NCBI RefSeq assembly: GCF_003597395.2 | Contig: NC_133773.1 | Coordinates: 124,873,858 to 124,937,857, forward strand | From: Chelonoidis abingdonii | Lineage: Eukaryota; Chordata; Testudines; Testudinidae | Direction of reading: 5' to 3' | Length of the DNA: 64,000 nt | In this document: in pieces, positions 32,251-44,644 of the stretch | Numbering within the stretch: position 1 is the stretch's first letter | How the letters are laid out: each line of letters starts with the position of its first letter | Translations under genes and position numbers: made by a program | The notes under the pieces: model-generated | Database searches by the model: none | What the model was told of the DNA's origin: nothing | The model's input: only the letters and a program-made list of their open reading frames with translations

Positions 32251-35200
32251 AGGAAAAGGGGAAGGGAGACTGAGGAAGTCACAAATGCTCCAACCATCCC
32301 ATCAATCAAAGGCATTGGAACACAGATCATCAATTCATCCTAGACTCTATTACTGGACTTACATGGCCTGATTTTCATTGCACAGAGGCAAATGCAGCCA
32401 AATTAGAATAGTATCATTTTAAAACCCCTTTCCTTTGCATAGGTGAAAATGACTGCACCAAGGTGCAAGGCAAGGGAGACTCATGCCTGGAGATTGCTGG
32501 CAGAGTGATCAATGCTTTATTCCACCTTGCATTGGAAAAATCTGATACCACCAGAGCCTATATAGCATTTCTACAGTGGGGATTCATTGGAGCCAGGCTG
32601 CCAAAGAGTGAGGAGAACAGGATGGGGACAGAAGCCTTTCCATGCTGCTAGCTCTGACATCTCTCTGAACCCTGGAAATGTCAGGGCTTGGATGCTTATT
32701 CCATGAAAGGAATGCTCCCTCTCCCCAAAAGAGTGGTTGGGGGTAAATCTCATGCAGACTATGCCCAGAAGAGAGCAGTCAGGCCCATTGACTTTGGTGA
32801 AATTGTGCCATGGATGCATTTGCCCTGTAGTGTGTGGTGTTTCCCCCTCTCCCCCTATTACGATGCGTTCCTAAATGCAGTCTTCATTTAGAAGCCAGAG
32901 ATTCTGTAAAATAACAGGAAATAAACCTATAAATCTCTCATGTTCCTTCTAATTTGGTCAAAGACAAAGATGGCCAGTTGACACAATGTAAATCATCTCC
33001 TCCTCCTCTGCATGCTGTGGTCAGAACCATTTGTTCCTGCACCAGTTGGAAGAGAGAAAGTCAGCCTAGCTGCACACTGATTATTTCCCCAGTATAGCTC
33101 TTAAATCCTACCCTCTGGTGGAAAGTGTTTCATTAATTACAACAGTTATGACATAGCCACTGGAATAATGCTCCTGGTGACGGAGACACCATCAAGTGAT
33201 TAATTTGCTCATGAATTGTTGCCCTGATGGCAGATACTGCTTCTGTAAGCCATGACTTGAAGCCTTCAGTGGAACCTTGTACTACAGTGTATGCCAAGTT
33301 CTGACTAGTGATTTTTCTCTCTCTGCTCTTGTTAAAAAGGGTATGATGTAAACAGAATTGGCCTTGCTCACTTGGACTCTAGAAGGACAGCACTGCATCA
33401 GCACCTCCTTGCCTTTTCATTGCAAGCCAACTATCTAATCCTAAACAACTGTGACCTGAGACATTTCTCATTATCTCTAGACTGGGGCAGTCCTGAATAA
33501 AGGAGGACAGATGAACATACTGGACAAGACCAGGCTGCTGAAAGGTAGCTGATTGATGCCATTTCACGATGGGGGGGGAGACGACGGAGGGGCTGGCTAT
33601 TTCCACTACTTGTCATGCTCAAAGACCCTATTCCTTAACTTCGTTTTTTCTTATTCATCCCATTACCCACATTAAATGGCAAGATCTCTAAGCCAATCAT
33701 CTATATAATATTCCTATTTCAAGCCTGATCAGATAGATGGGTTATTCATTGTATACTTGCCTTTGATGGGAGCACAAAGATCACCTTCTAGAGCTGCATG
33801 GGAAAAAATTCTCTCAACACCTGTGAAAACAAGAAAGTTGCCACAGGCTTTCAGTTAACTATTTTTGTGAAACACCAGAGACAGTTTTCCACTGACAGAA
33901 GACTTTAATTTCACAGAGAGCTGCCTCTTCCATAGTTACATCTGTGACAAAGTCATACTTTTTTTTTTTTGGAACCAGGATTTTAATGCCATCAGTTTTA
34001 TTACAGAAGGCTTATTCTCTGTTATGAATATCCAAATTTAACTGTTCATCATCTTTGTTAAAACAACTGTTTCTTCCTGTGAATACTCATAGCAAAAATC
34101 AGTGGCTTTTGGCAACTCCAGTCCTATCTTGTACCACCAGAACTCCTTACTCTCTCACTATTCATGCTTCAGAAAACTCTAAGGTTCAAGTTTTTAAGCA
34201 CGATAATTATATCTACTTTATTTTCAGAAATGCTGCTAAATAGTTAGAGAATGAGGACAGACTTATCTCCTAAGGCTCATGTATGGTGCCATGGTATCTG
34301 CTTTTCCACATTCCAGTGTCCTAGGGCCAGATTACGCCATATTTACATTTAGTACCTTATTGATTTCACTGGGACATTCCATAGTATAGGGTACTCCTCA
34401 ACATGAGTAAGAGAGACAAATTGGCTGTGAATCTTGATTTTTTGCTCCTTATTTGCTTTTTCCCCTTCAGCAGGTGCATCCCCTTTCAGTAGTTTTTTTA
34501 ATACCAATAGCCTTATCTGTATAATTGGTGCAAATTATTCAAGATGTATTTGCAAGATGAGTATCAGTTTTGTTTGCTAAACTGCAATTTCTTTCACTAT
34601 TCCCCATAGGACACCAACAGCCTGTTAGCCTAATTACCATAGTACATTTCTATAGTTGCTTTAGAGCTTCTCTTGTATTACCCCTTGATGCAATTTTTTC
34701 CTGCCTCAGTAAGAATCCTCAGCATATTCCCCACTTATTTTGCAGCAGGAAGAGTGCAGCACAGATGGCAACCCAGTACAATCCTCTCCTTCAGGAAGTT
34801 TGGAACACCGAAGACAACAGCAGCAGAAACATGGCTGCTGGCTGTGTAGCCCACTAACTCTGTTTCAGTTGATAAACCACAGTTTGCAACAGTGTGGGAG
34901 GTGAGGGAAGAGGGAATCTAGCAAAATGACTTTGGCTAATTTTTAACTTTTGTGCTAATTCTTTCTTCACATATCTGAGCTTAGAGACTTGGAGCTTTAT
35001 TCATATGGCATACAAACTCATTTCAGGTATAAAATGGGGACAAAAAAGTCAAAATAATATGTTTTTAAAAGTTGTATTGATAGCATAACAAGCAGGTAGC
35101 TAAGGTGACAACTTGACCAGCAAGGTAACTTGGTCATTTCTAGCATACTTGTGACAGACAGTACACCACCTGCAAGAACTCATATTTGACGGAAATGAGA

Positions 35201-36069
35201 ATTACAGGGAAATACAGGAACTTTACAATTCCCAACAACAGTGTGGAACCTTCTGTCTATCACCAAAAGCAAAGGCAGCAAACATCCCCCTGCAGGGAAC
35301 AAAACTGCCTGCCTTTATTCTTACCAAGCTGTTTACAGAAAGGTTCTGACATCCATTAACATCAATCCAGGTTCAAAGCAATCTTTGAAGTGGCAAACAT
35401 TAAGTAACGGGAGATGGAAAAACAAACTGTGTACCCAACAAATAATGAATAGAACTGGCCCATCCACTGGAAAGGGAATATTAGTTTCAAGGTTCATTGT
35501 ACAAACAACATTTATCTAGTAGTTACAAGGTAATGAACGATGAATATGCACACAAGGATCAAAGAGAGAGCATTCTGATGACAGAAGCCCTGCTTCAGCA
35601 AGATACATAAGCAGATATGACTCATCCTACTGAGGCAGATCCTTAGCTGATGTAAATTGTCTCATTGACTTCAAAGCATTGATCCCATGCTTAAAGTCAT
35701 ATACATGTTAAAATACCTTGCTAAATGAGGCCTAACTAAGAAGATAATGAATTGGTGGATGAGAGAAGGGAGGGTGTTCCAATCATAAAGAATGGCACGA
35801 ACAAAAGGCTCCCATACTCATGGGCATAGCCAATGAATAGGGATAGTATGGTTGACATCATTAGTGGACAGAAGGTGGTAATGTGATAAGTGACAAGGCT
35901 GGACAAGGAGGAAAAATTATGGAGGAAAGAAGAACGAGTTTAAATCCAATACAGTATGGAAAAGAGAGGCAATGAAAAGATTCAAAGGAGGTGCGGATTG
36001 ACAGGCAGGAAGATGATCAGTTTAGCAGCCATGTTTTGGATTGACCAAGTGGAGACAATGAAAATCTTA
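32251..36069. other. long stretch without recognised elements
   Basis: Nearly 4 kb with no confident repeat or coding exon. Weak dispersed-repeat relics at 34,322-34,382 (gggccagattacgcc) and 35,630-35,735 (aaattgtctcattgacttca). ORFs up to 95 aa are scattered over all frames. It could be intron or intergenic; splice sites cannot be judged without a coding exon. Confidence 0.4.
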
Positions 36070-36350
36070 TGGCTTATATCTACATGACAAAAAAAAAAAA
36101 ACCTGTATCAGCAAGTCGCAGTGTCCAAGTCTACAGCTTTCGGCTTGTGCTATGGTGCTAAAAATAGCTGTATAGATATTCTGGCTCAGGCTGGAGCTTG
36201 GGCTCTGAAGCACAGGGAGAAGGCTAGGTTTCAGAACCCAAGCCCCAGCCTGAGCTGGAACACCTACACGGCTATTTTTAGCACCACAGCACAAGGCCAA
36301 GTCTGTAGACCCAGGCTCTGAAACTTGCTGTTGTAGGTTTTTTATGTGTT
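36070..36350. mobile_element. palindromic Harbinger-type MITE, decayed
   Basis: ggctcaggctggagcttggg pairs with cccaagccccagcctgagct, and tgctaaaaatagctgta with ctatttttagcacca. Outer ends (atctacatgac, tatagaaat) are eroded. Same design as 10,717-10,980. Because it is palindromic, both strands yield near-identical short peptides. Confidence 0.7.
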
Positions 36351-38329
36351 TGCTGTATAGAAATATGGAGTCCTGGGAATGGGAGATAAGAGTACATCCA
36401 TGCCTTACCTATTGAACCCCAGGGCCAGGCCAGGCACAGGCCAGGCCAATTATGCCTCTCATTATTTCCTAATTTATAAATTTGGGACAATCCTATTTAT
36501 CTATCTCAGACAATATTTGTGAATCATAACTACACACTTTTGGTAAAATTCTAAGTGTAACCTCTTTGGAGATGGTGCTTCTGAAATACCACACTGACCC
36601 TCCAGGGGAATCAGCCCTGGAGCACAGCCACAATGGTTACAGAAGTTCAAGACTCTGTTTCCCAGATTGCCTGGGGTCCAGGACAGAGATTAGTTTGGCT
36701 TATGTTGCTAGCTAGTTCTATCATAAATCAGAACTCACAGACAAAGGGGTTGGTTTTACTTCAGGTTTGGAGCTGTGTTTGTAGTACAGCAGGAACAGCA
36801 GCATCACAGCCTTCTATCCACCACATTCCTACCCAGGAGAAGGACTTTGGGTCTTTTCGGGATTTCTGGGACATTGAACAGTGTCATCTCAGCAGAGACC
36901 AGAAAACTAGGAGGCTAAGAACAGTCACAAAGTCAGACCACCAAAAGCCAGCCTAACTCCACATTGGAATCCAAACCAGAGAGCCACAAGGATAATCTTA
37001 CCATCCTTGGTGTGGACACTTTGTAAAAACACCCCTCTTTTTTAATCTTGCTGCTTTGCTTTAAAATGGCCGGCAACTTCAGTGCTGCACCACTGATCAA
37101 AAGATTGAGCCTAAACTCTCTATTTGCCTAGGCAGGTGCTGGAAGGGAGCACAAGGTGGTGTGTACTGGCTACAAATGTTGAGGGGGTTGACTTATGTAT
37201 TGTTGGTTTTTTTTTTTCTTTTATTACCCTAATCTCTTTTTGCAGTGTCTCTTATTCTCAGTTCCCCATACCTAATTATGCCTCCATTACTATTTTATTA
37301 CTCATGGGAATTGTTATAGCTATTTGATTTTTGTGTGCTCTGAATGACACTCCTCTGTATGAGACTGTGTGTTAAATATTTTCCCAGTGACAGGCCCTTT
37401 GTGTTCTCTGCATTAAGATGGATTTCTGTGAGTGGAGGAACCAGGCACCCTTGTAGGTGAACCCAGGACCCATAATCCTGAGAAGAAAAGGGGAAAGACT
37501 GCAGACACACAGCAGGGCTGTGGCTACATAAGTACAAAGTATTGAGGCCAGTTTGTGGCAGGGTGGGAATAGACTCAGAGGGTGAAATCCTGATCCCAGC
37601 AAAGTCAATGGAAGTTAACTGAGAACTTCCTAACTCTCAAGGTTTGCAGTCCAAGGTGTGACTGCAGCAAATTTTGATGTAAGCGAGCCAGCTTTGGCCT
37701 AGCTATTCAATAACAGTGAAGCCATGGCACCATGGACTCACTGCCACAGTATATCCCCAAAGTCCTGTGCATGCTTGTACAGCTTGTGCTGCCAACCCTG
37801 CTGCTGCAGTTTCATTGCTGTTGTGATTCAAACTAGCTCAGGCATGTCTACACCTGCTGCAGTCAGATCCAAGGTTGCAGTGTAGAGACACAGCCCAGTA
37901 AACAAACTCTCTTTCCTCCAGCCATAAAGTATTTTGGGATTACTTTTCCACCTAGAAACAATGAGACGTTACTGACTGAAGTGTCAAAAGAGGAGATGCC
38001 AAAACAAACTCATCATTTAAAGAGCAACAAGTTACCAAGAGCACATGCTATACATCCAACAGGACTAAAAGCATTTTAATCAAGCAGTTTAGCTGCTAGC
38101 AACAACATGAAATCACTCACTGAAATCTGCTATCAGACTAGAAATCTGGGGAGTAGCTAATCTTGTAGGTAACTTTAAAAGATGCCCTGGGCTGATTGAG
38201 AATTACAGATGAGTGAGACTTACTTCACTAACAGGTGAATTTGTTAAAAGCAATAATTAAAAGCAGAATAATGAAACACCTGATGAACAAGAGACAAATG
38301 GGTGAAAAGATATGAACCATTCCATTTAT
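36351..38329. other. unannotated DNA with MITE scraps
   Basis: A MITE fragment (catgtctacacctgctgcag ... ggttgcagtgtagagac) sits at 37,843-37,890. Otherwise nothing recognised. The 107-aa plus ORF at 36,633-36,956 has no motif. Confidence 0.4.
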
Positions 38330-38720
38330 AGTGGAGATTAATAATAGTCCATAGTGAATGGAACACAGAAAGTGAATTGGACACTCCCATTTACCCTTTG
38401 TGGTAACAAAAGATCAAGGAGACATTCAATGAAATTGCAAGGCAACACATTTGAAAAAGACAAAAGGAAATTGTTAAAATGGATAATTAACCTGTGAAAC
38501 TCAATGCCACAAAATAACATTAAGGTAAATAGTTTAGCAGGATTCAAAAAGGGATTAGACATCTGTATGAAAACATCTACAGTTATGATTAAATTGATAT
38601 GCCTCTATAGAAGATAAGCCCTCCTGTTTCAGGGCATATGCCAGCCACTAACCAATTGGGTTTACAAAGAAAGCCTTGAGCAGGTTACCTATATTCTATG
38701 ATTCTCCCCTATTGAGTTAA
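38330..38720 (+). mobile_element. CR1/L3-like LINE 3' fragment
   Basis: Plus-strand translation ends in a NSLAGFKKGLD-type segment at about 38,530-38,560. This is the C-terminal signature of CR1-clade RTs (a FKRRLD-like motif), followed by a 3' untranslated stretch ending ctatattctatgattctcc near 38,706. Confidence 0.65.
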
Positions 38721-40377
38721 TTACACCTTTCTCTAGAGTACCTGGAGCTGGCCACTGTCAGAAATGAGATACTGAACTATTTGTTTCACAAATCTGATGC
38801 TGCATGGCTATTCCTATGTTTGTATGAAAGATGCATAAGAACCAGAATAAACTGTTGTCATATTGATCACTTGTGTAATTTTCTCTTGCATGTTTTATTA
38901 TGAGAAAATATTGGTCTTGATCAGCAAAAGTGCTCTTTCAGCTCAGCTAAGGCCAGTGAAAATATCTTAACTCGAGGCCTATTTTTGTAGTTGTTACAGA
39001 GCTGGAGATTGTTTGGGTTTTTTTCCACATTTTATCACCAGGTCTGTATTCCCAGCTCTCAGTTATGTCTCCCATAACAAATCCCTGACTCTCCAGTTAG
39101 CTTATGGCTAGTACTAGGTGCCTTATCCAAGCAAAGCTGTAATGCACTAAATGATAATTTATAGAAGTCCCCACGGCAATGAACGCAAACTTAATGTTTC
39201 TTCCAAAATATTGTGTAAATTGAAGCTGTATTAGCACTGGAGACTTTAGGGAGTCAATGAACAGACCATTGTAAAGAAGAATACCAACCACAACAAAAAG
39301 GCTAATGTCTACCAATGACAGCAAACAAAAATCCACAGCTTTCATGAAGGTACAAGGGTCAGCAAAGATTTTTTTTTTCAGAATTGTTTCCTATAGAGCT
39401 GTCTAACTTGGACTCTTTTTAGGGTGGACAGAGGTAGCAAAATGTCAAGGATTCTTCTGTTGTGACTCCCTGGAAAATGTGAATAGCAAAAATAATGAAT
39501 TTCACCCATCTCTAATTTAGCTATAAAACCAAGCAAATCCAAATCACTCAGTTAAACAAGTCTTCACACTCTCAAATAAGAAAAGGGCCTTCTGATGCTG
39601 TACATGAATCCACCCGGATTCTAGAAACAATTCAGCTTGTCATTTATAATGGAGCTTCTGCAATCAAATTGCCTTCCCACTGGGGATGAAAATAATGTTA
39701 AATACTGTAAGAATGCCAGATGAGTTTCATTTCAGAAACAGACAAATCCAGAATGCTAAGTAGACAGATAAATGGCTGGTTTGAAATACCTTTACTAGCA
39801 TGGTACTGTCTGTCTATAATTAAAAATAATTTTCTACTGCTTACCAACCATGACTAGAAATTGCCTTCTCTGACACAAACTGAGTAATAATTCAGTGAAA
39901 TATTGTGTTTCATGTGACTCCCTGGGCAATTTCTTTTCCAGAAATATATTGGCTTCTTGAGCAATAATGAATAGACTTGACTCTACACGTCCTATAACTG
40001 CACTTTTCCTTGATGTACCTAAAAATGTCATATTTTAAAAGAACAAACAACGTGAAAATTGCTGTGGAATTGAAGTATGTTTGGAAGTTGGATTCTGCCA
40101 TGAAACTTGTGACAAGAGATGTAAAAAAATCTCTGCAGCTCAATCATCTTTTCTGTCTGACAGAAAAAAAACACCTCAAATCTCTACTACAGGTCTCTGA
40201 GCCTGAAGATTCTAATGCTTTGGGCTGAATAGACAATAAGTGGGTGTCATAACAGTAAATTAGATTAGTATGTGGAGCAACGCTTCTCAGAGCAAACGCT
40301 GATTCTGTCTCAGCAATTAAAGTTTACATTAGTACTTTCAAACCGCATTTTAGCCACTCAAAACAAAAGGAAGAAGC
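38721..40377. other. unannotated intergenic DNA
   Basis: No recognised repeat or gene. Confidence 0.4.
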
Positions 40378-40389
40378 TATATAATACCA

Positions 40390-40574
40390 GGGGTAGCCAT
40401 GTTAGTCTGTCTCCATAAAAAAAACAAGGAGTCCAGTGGCACTTTAAAGACTACCAGATTTATTTGGGCATAAGCTCTCAGGTACATCTGAAGAAGTGGG
40501 TTTTTTATCCACAAAAGCTTATGCCCAAATAAATCTGTTAGGCTTTAAGGTGCCACCAGAATCCTTGTTCTGTT
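40390..40574. repeat. fold-back repeat copy C, full length
   Basis: 185 bp, the same length as copy B. Left arm caaggagtccagtggcactt, agatttatttgggcataagc pairs with gcttatgcccaaataaatct, ggtgccaccagaatccttg. Perfect 12-bp direct repeat tatataatacca at 40,378-40,389 and 40,575-40,586. Confidence 0.9.
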
Positions 40575-40625
40575 TATATAATACCAAGCAGCCTTATTAA
40601 TACAGAGCTAAATCCTGCAGTCCTA

Positions 40626-41440
40626 TATAAGAACATAAGAATGGCCCTACTGGGTCACACCAAAGGTCAATCTAGCCCAGTATCCTGTCTTCCAACAGTG
40701 GCCAGTGCCAGGTGCCCCAGAGGGAATGAACAGAAGAGGTAATCATCAAGTGATCCATCCCTTGTCACTCATTCTGGCAAACAGAGGGTAGGGATACTAT
40801 CCCTGTCCATCCTGGCTAATAGCCATTGAATTTATCTAGTTCCTTTTTTAACCCTGTTATGGTCTTGGCCTCCTCTAGCAAGGAGTTCAACAGGTTGACT
40901 ATGCATTGTGTGAAGAAATTCTTCCTTTTATTTGTTTCAAATCTGCTGCCTATTAATTTCATTTGGTGACCTCTAGTTCTTGTGTTATAAGCACTAGGAA
41001 ACAGCACTTCCTTATCTACTTGCTCTACATCAGTCACAGTTTTATAGACCTCAATCATATTTCTCCTTAGCCGTCTCTTTTCCAACTGAAAAGTCACAGT
41101 CTTGTTAACCTCTCCTCATACGGAAGCTGTTCCATACCCCGAATCATTTTTGTTGCCCCTTTTTGAATCTTTTTTGAGATGGGGCCACCACATCTACACA
41201 CAGTATTCAAGATGTGGGCATACCATGGATTTATAGAGAGGCAACATGATATTTTCTGTCCTATTATCTCTCCCTTTCTTAATTATTCCTAGCATTCTCT
41301 TTGCCTTTTTTTTTTTTTTTTTTAAATACTGCCACTGCACATTGAGTGGATGTTTTCAGAGAACTATCCACGATGATTCCAAGATCTTTCTATTTCAAAT
41401 TGATGAGCATTTTGCCTGGGTATACAATTTTAACCAACAC
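40626..41440 (-). mobile_element. CR1 LINE 3' portion
   Basis: Opens ataagaacataagaatggcc and continues through the 3' UTR (tctagcccagtatcctgtct, ccagtgccaggtgccccaga) into the RT C-terminus. Interrupted or expanded by a poly-T run at 41,309-41,324 within coding sequence. Same family as 57,816-58,670 and the large copy from 58,671. Confidence 0.9.
40816..41097 (-). pseudogene. CR1 RT C-terminal domain relic
   Basis: A 93-codon open stretch encoding the C-terminal segment of CR1 ORF2: [35 protein letters not shown] and [13 protein letters not shown], ending near FKxELDxFNG. This region follows the RT thumb and is thought to aid template binding. It lacks the palm and the endonuclease and has no start of its own. 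Comparison with the copy at 58,334-58,576 shows the same blocks, which supports the reading frame. Confidence 0.88.
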
Positions 41441-41780
41441 TAGAAAATCAAACAGCAATTTCAAAGGTACATGCAGAAGTAATTTAAACCAGTGAATACT
41501 CTGACATAGTTACCCAACTGCTGTGCATGTGTTCTGCAGGTTTTTCTCTCCACGGCTTAATAATTATCTCCCCAATTCACTCCCACCAGAGGCAAAAGTG
41601 ATAGAGGGTTTCACTTCATCTTATCTGAGGAAAACTGTATCCATCCAAAGCTCAACTCTCTTGCGTTGAAATCCATTCACACTGCTCTGATGGCATAAGA
41701 GGATGGAAACAGTTTCCAGGGAATATCCAGTGCTGTACCATTGTCACTGAGGGGGCAGACTGGCCCTCCTCCAACCCGTT
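41441..41780. other. unannotated intergenic DNA
   Basis: Nothing recognised. Confidence 0.4.
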
Positions 41781-42109
41781 CTTAAACTCTGTTCCAAAAA
41801 AATAAATTAAGCCAATGTATTTCTGAATGTTACAAATTGCCCTAGAAGTCCCAGGAACCACTTAACAGTACACTAATGCAAAAAAGGAACAAGAACAGGA
41901 AAACAAAACGCAAACAGTGGAAAGTATAAAGGAAGAAGATGTTAGTTCCCCTCAGCTCCCCAAAGCATTTCAGTTAATATCTTCCTTTTTACTCTCCTTG
42001 TTCCTTTTTCGCATTAGTGTACTGTTAAGTGGTTCCTGGGACGTCTAGGGCAATTTGTCATGTTCAGAAATACATTGGCTTAATTTATTTTTTTGGAACA
42101 GAGTTTAAG
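41781..42109. repeat. 113-bp inverted repeat, about 96% identical arms
   Basis: Left arm 41,781-41,893 (cttaaactctgttccaaaaa ... aaaaaggaacaag) and right arm 41,997-42,109 are reverse complements with about five mismatches. They are separated by roughly 103 bp of A-rich spacer. The arms are not a family I know, no TSD is visible, and nothing similar occurs elsewhere in the window. It would form a long hairpin or cruciform. Confidence 0.88.
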
Positions 42110-42873
42110 AAAATGTTTTAGTAACATCTATATTTGTAAGTTTACAATGTAGCAGAAAAGTAAATTTTCTTTGCTGTTTTTATTATTGATGGTAGTGATG
42201 AGTGAATTCTTGGCTTCTTTTCCTTGCTATATTTTGTTTTTTTATTACTGTATACATTAACTAGAAACTGGTGCACCTAATTATTTTGCTTTCTAATGCT
42301 TACACAAAATGTCATTCACAGGCTTAAGTCTCTTTCATCCAGGAGCGTTAGTTTGGTTCTCACTTGTCATGCCTGATAATGTGTAGTACAAATCTCTACC
42401 ACAGTCCAGTATTATAACCTGTTCTTTTATTGATCAGTATAATAAACTCCTCTGTTTAGGAGGGAGCAGTGCTAGGCCTTCTTCCTAGCGCATAGCTCCA
42501 GCCTCTGGGCCAGATTCTTTTCCTTATGCTGATGTAATTCCATTGGTTTCAGTGGAGTTACTCTTGATACTAGGGTAAGTTAGAGCAGAATCAGGACTTC
42601 TGAGTTTTAGGAAAAGAGTCTCTTTTTTCAATACTTGATAGTGTTGTTTTTAGCAATCTGTCTAGCAACAAGCTCCTCAAACATTCCCTTAGTTCACTTT
42701 ACAGTCTTCAGTCTAAATGAAGCAGCTGTAAATGGTGGTTTGACTTGCACAGTAGGTGTGAGATGGTAATAAAACTAGCATACATGACTGGAAGTGGCAA
42801 AGAAGCATAATTTGTACCAGCCTGAGTGAGTGGGTCAATATTTATCACTTACTGGCTTTACACCATTTACCTC
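42110..42873. other. unannotated DNA with an old dispersed-repeat relic
   Basis: gggccagattcttttcctta and ggtttcagtggagttactct at 42,508-42,600 match a dispersed vertebrate repeat type; otherwise nothing. Confidence 0.4.
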
Positions 42874-43788
42874 TGTCAAGGCTGAGTGAGTGCAGAAGTG
42901 AGGCCCACAAGGATTTAAAAAAATTAATACTGGCCAGTCCAGGCTTGTATTAAACTCCCAAGGTTACAGCTTTTCTCTGACCTTGGCTTGGTAAACGCTC
43001 CAATACAAATTGCCAAAAAAAAAAAAAAAAAAAAAACCACAACAACACAAAACACACCTTTGAACCCAGGAAGGAACACTTGAGATTCCTCTGTTGGGTA
43101 CCCTCAGCCCTTCACGCACACCCCCGCCCCTCCGGGGAAGAGCTGAGAAAGAAACAAAAGGAAATTAGCTGTGGCTACCATCTAAAACACAACAGAAGAT
43201 TAAAAAACCTCTTAATGCACCAAAAATCCATATTGTTGTTAAAAAAGGTAAATTTTATTAAAAAACAACAAAAAAATACATCTGGAACTTAGGCTTTTGC
43301 TAGATTTTAAAGGAGCAATTCCAAAATCAAGCCACCAAAGTAGCTTTCTTGGGGGTTCAGCTTAAAGTTTACAAGCAAACAAAAGCTCTGGTGTTAGCAC
43401 AGAGGAGATCACACAGCCAAATAAGAAATAAACTGTTTTCATCTAGCTACACATCCCTAATTTACTTACATATTTGGGGGTTCCAAATAAATAATTCTAG
43501 GTATGATCTGATGGATACCTGTTCAACCTTACACAGATTCCTGCTTATAGCATGCCGCCTGTGTCCCACAGCCAGAGAAAACATCAAAGGGAAAGTTCTT
43601 TCCCAGTTTTAAAAGTTCTACCTCCCATTGGCTCTTTGGTCAGGTGCCCACTTTTTTTCTTTACCTGGGGACTTTTTACCCTTTACAGGTAAGCAGTAAA
43701 GAACAGCTGCCAAGAGGGATTTGCAGCTAACTGCCTGTCTGTCTGGGTGTCAGTGAAAGGGAGCTATCCCACACCTTTATTTATCACA
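42874..43788 (-). mobile_element. solo LTR (TGTGATAAATAAAGG start)
   Basis: 915 bp on the minus strand. In its own orientation it starts tgtgataaataaaggtgtgg (complement of 43,769-43,788) and ends cagccttgaca (complement of 42,874-42,884). Perfect 5-bp TSD acctc at 42,869-42,873 and 43,789-43,793. Poly-A run at 43,013-43,036. No internal genes: a solo LTR. Confidence 0.9.
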
Positions 43789-43803
43789 ACCTCTGAGGAC
43801 AAT

Positions 43804-44644
43804 TGTCATAACAGATAGCTAATGGTTAATGTTTCTTTTACCTGTAAAGGGTTAACAAAGGGAACCAACACCTGACAAGAGGACCAATCAGGAACCAGAT
43901 TTTTCAAGGTTTAAGGAGGGAATTTGGGGGTGTTTCCTGGTCTTGGGTCTATGTCTGTTCTGTGCTCTCTCACGCTGAGAGGGTCCTATTTCAGTCCTTC
44001 TAATCTTCTGTTTCCCAGTTGAAGTACAAAGGTAGCAAAATATAGTTTTTAAATGTGTTTGCTGTATTTGCATCTGTTGTATCTGGCTGGTGGAGTCTTT
44101 CTAGTGTATTTGGCTATAAGTACTTCTTAATTGTATTGTTTTGGATAAGGCGTTTATCCCTTTTCTATATGCTTTATTCATTTTCTATAAGTTTGAAAAC
44201 CCTGTATCTTACCATTCTAGATTACAGGAACATATTCTTCTATTCTTCTTTCTTTTTTTATTAAAGTTTTGCTTTTAAGCCCTGTGATTTTTTTTTTCTA
44301 GTTGACCACCAGGAAATTGGTGGAGAAAGGAAAGACGGGGGGAGGGGAAAACTGCTCTCTGTGTTTAACTCTCCTAGTGTCGCAGGGGCGGGAAGAAGCT
44401 AAGGGGAAAGAGAGAGAGAATCTTTTCCGTTTCCTTGTCTTTGGGTTTGTCTTTGTGGAAGAGAGGAGACATGCTTCTTGGTATTGTGATGTAAAGAGGG
44501 TTGCACCAGTAACTGTCAGGTTAGCCCAGAGAGGAAATTCTGGGTGGGAGAGAGGTGGAGGGGGATGGTTTATTTCCCTTGTTAGAGACTCAGGGCATCT
44601 GAGTCTCTTGGTCCCACAGGAGTTTGGGGGACCCAAGTTGTACT
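43804..44644 (+). repeat. family-1 LTR, plus strand arm
   Basis: Starts tgtcataacagatagcta. Contains gaggaccaatcaggaacc and a polyadenylation-like tattaaagtttt near 44,259. It loses similarity at about 44,644, where Harbinger sequence begins. The overlapping 114-aa and 145-aa ORFs on opposite strands are LTR sequence, not genes. Confidence 0.85.

Noticed and set aside
36067..36321. Similar peptides predicted on both strands (GAKNS, QAGAW)
   Set aside because: An artefact of a palindromic MITE, not a duplicated gene.
28902..40574. CRISPR-like array from the repeated palindromes
   Set aside because: Copies are kilobases apart, flanked by their own direct repeats, with no regular spacers and in a vertebrate genome.
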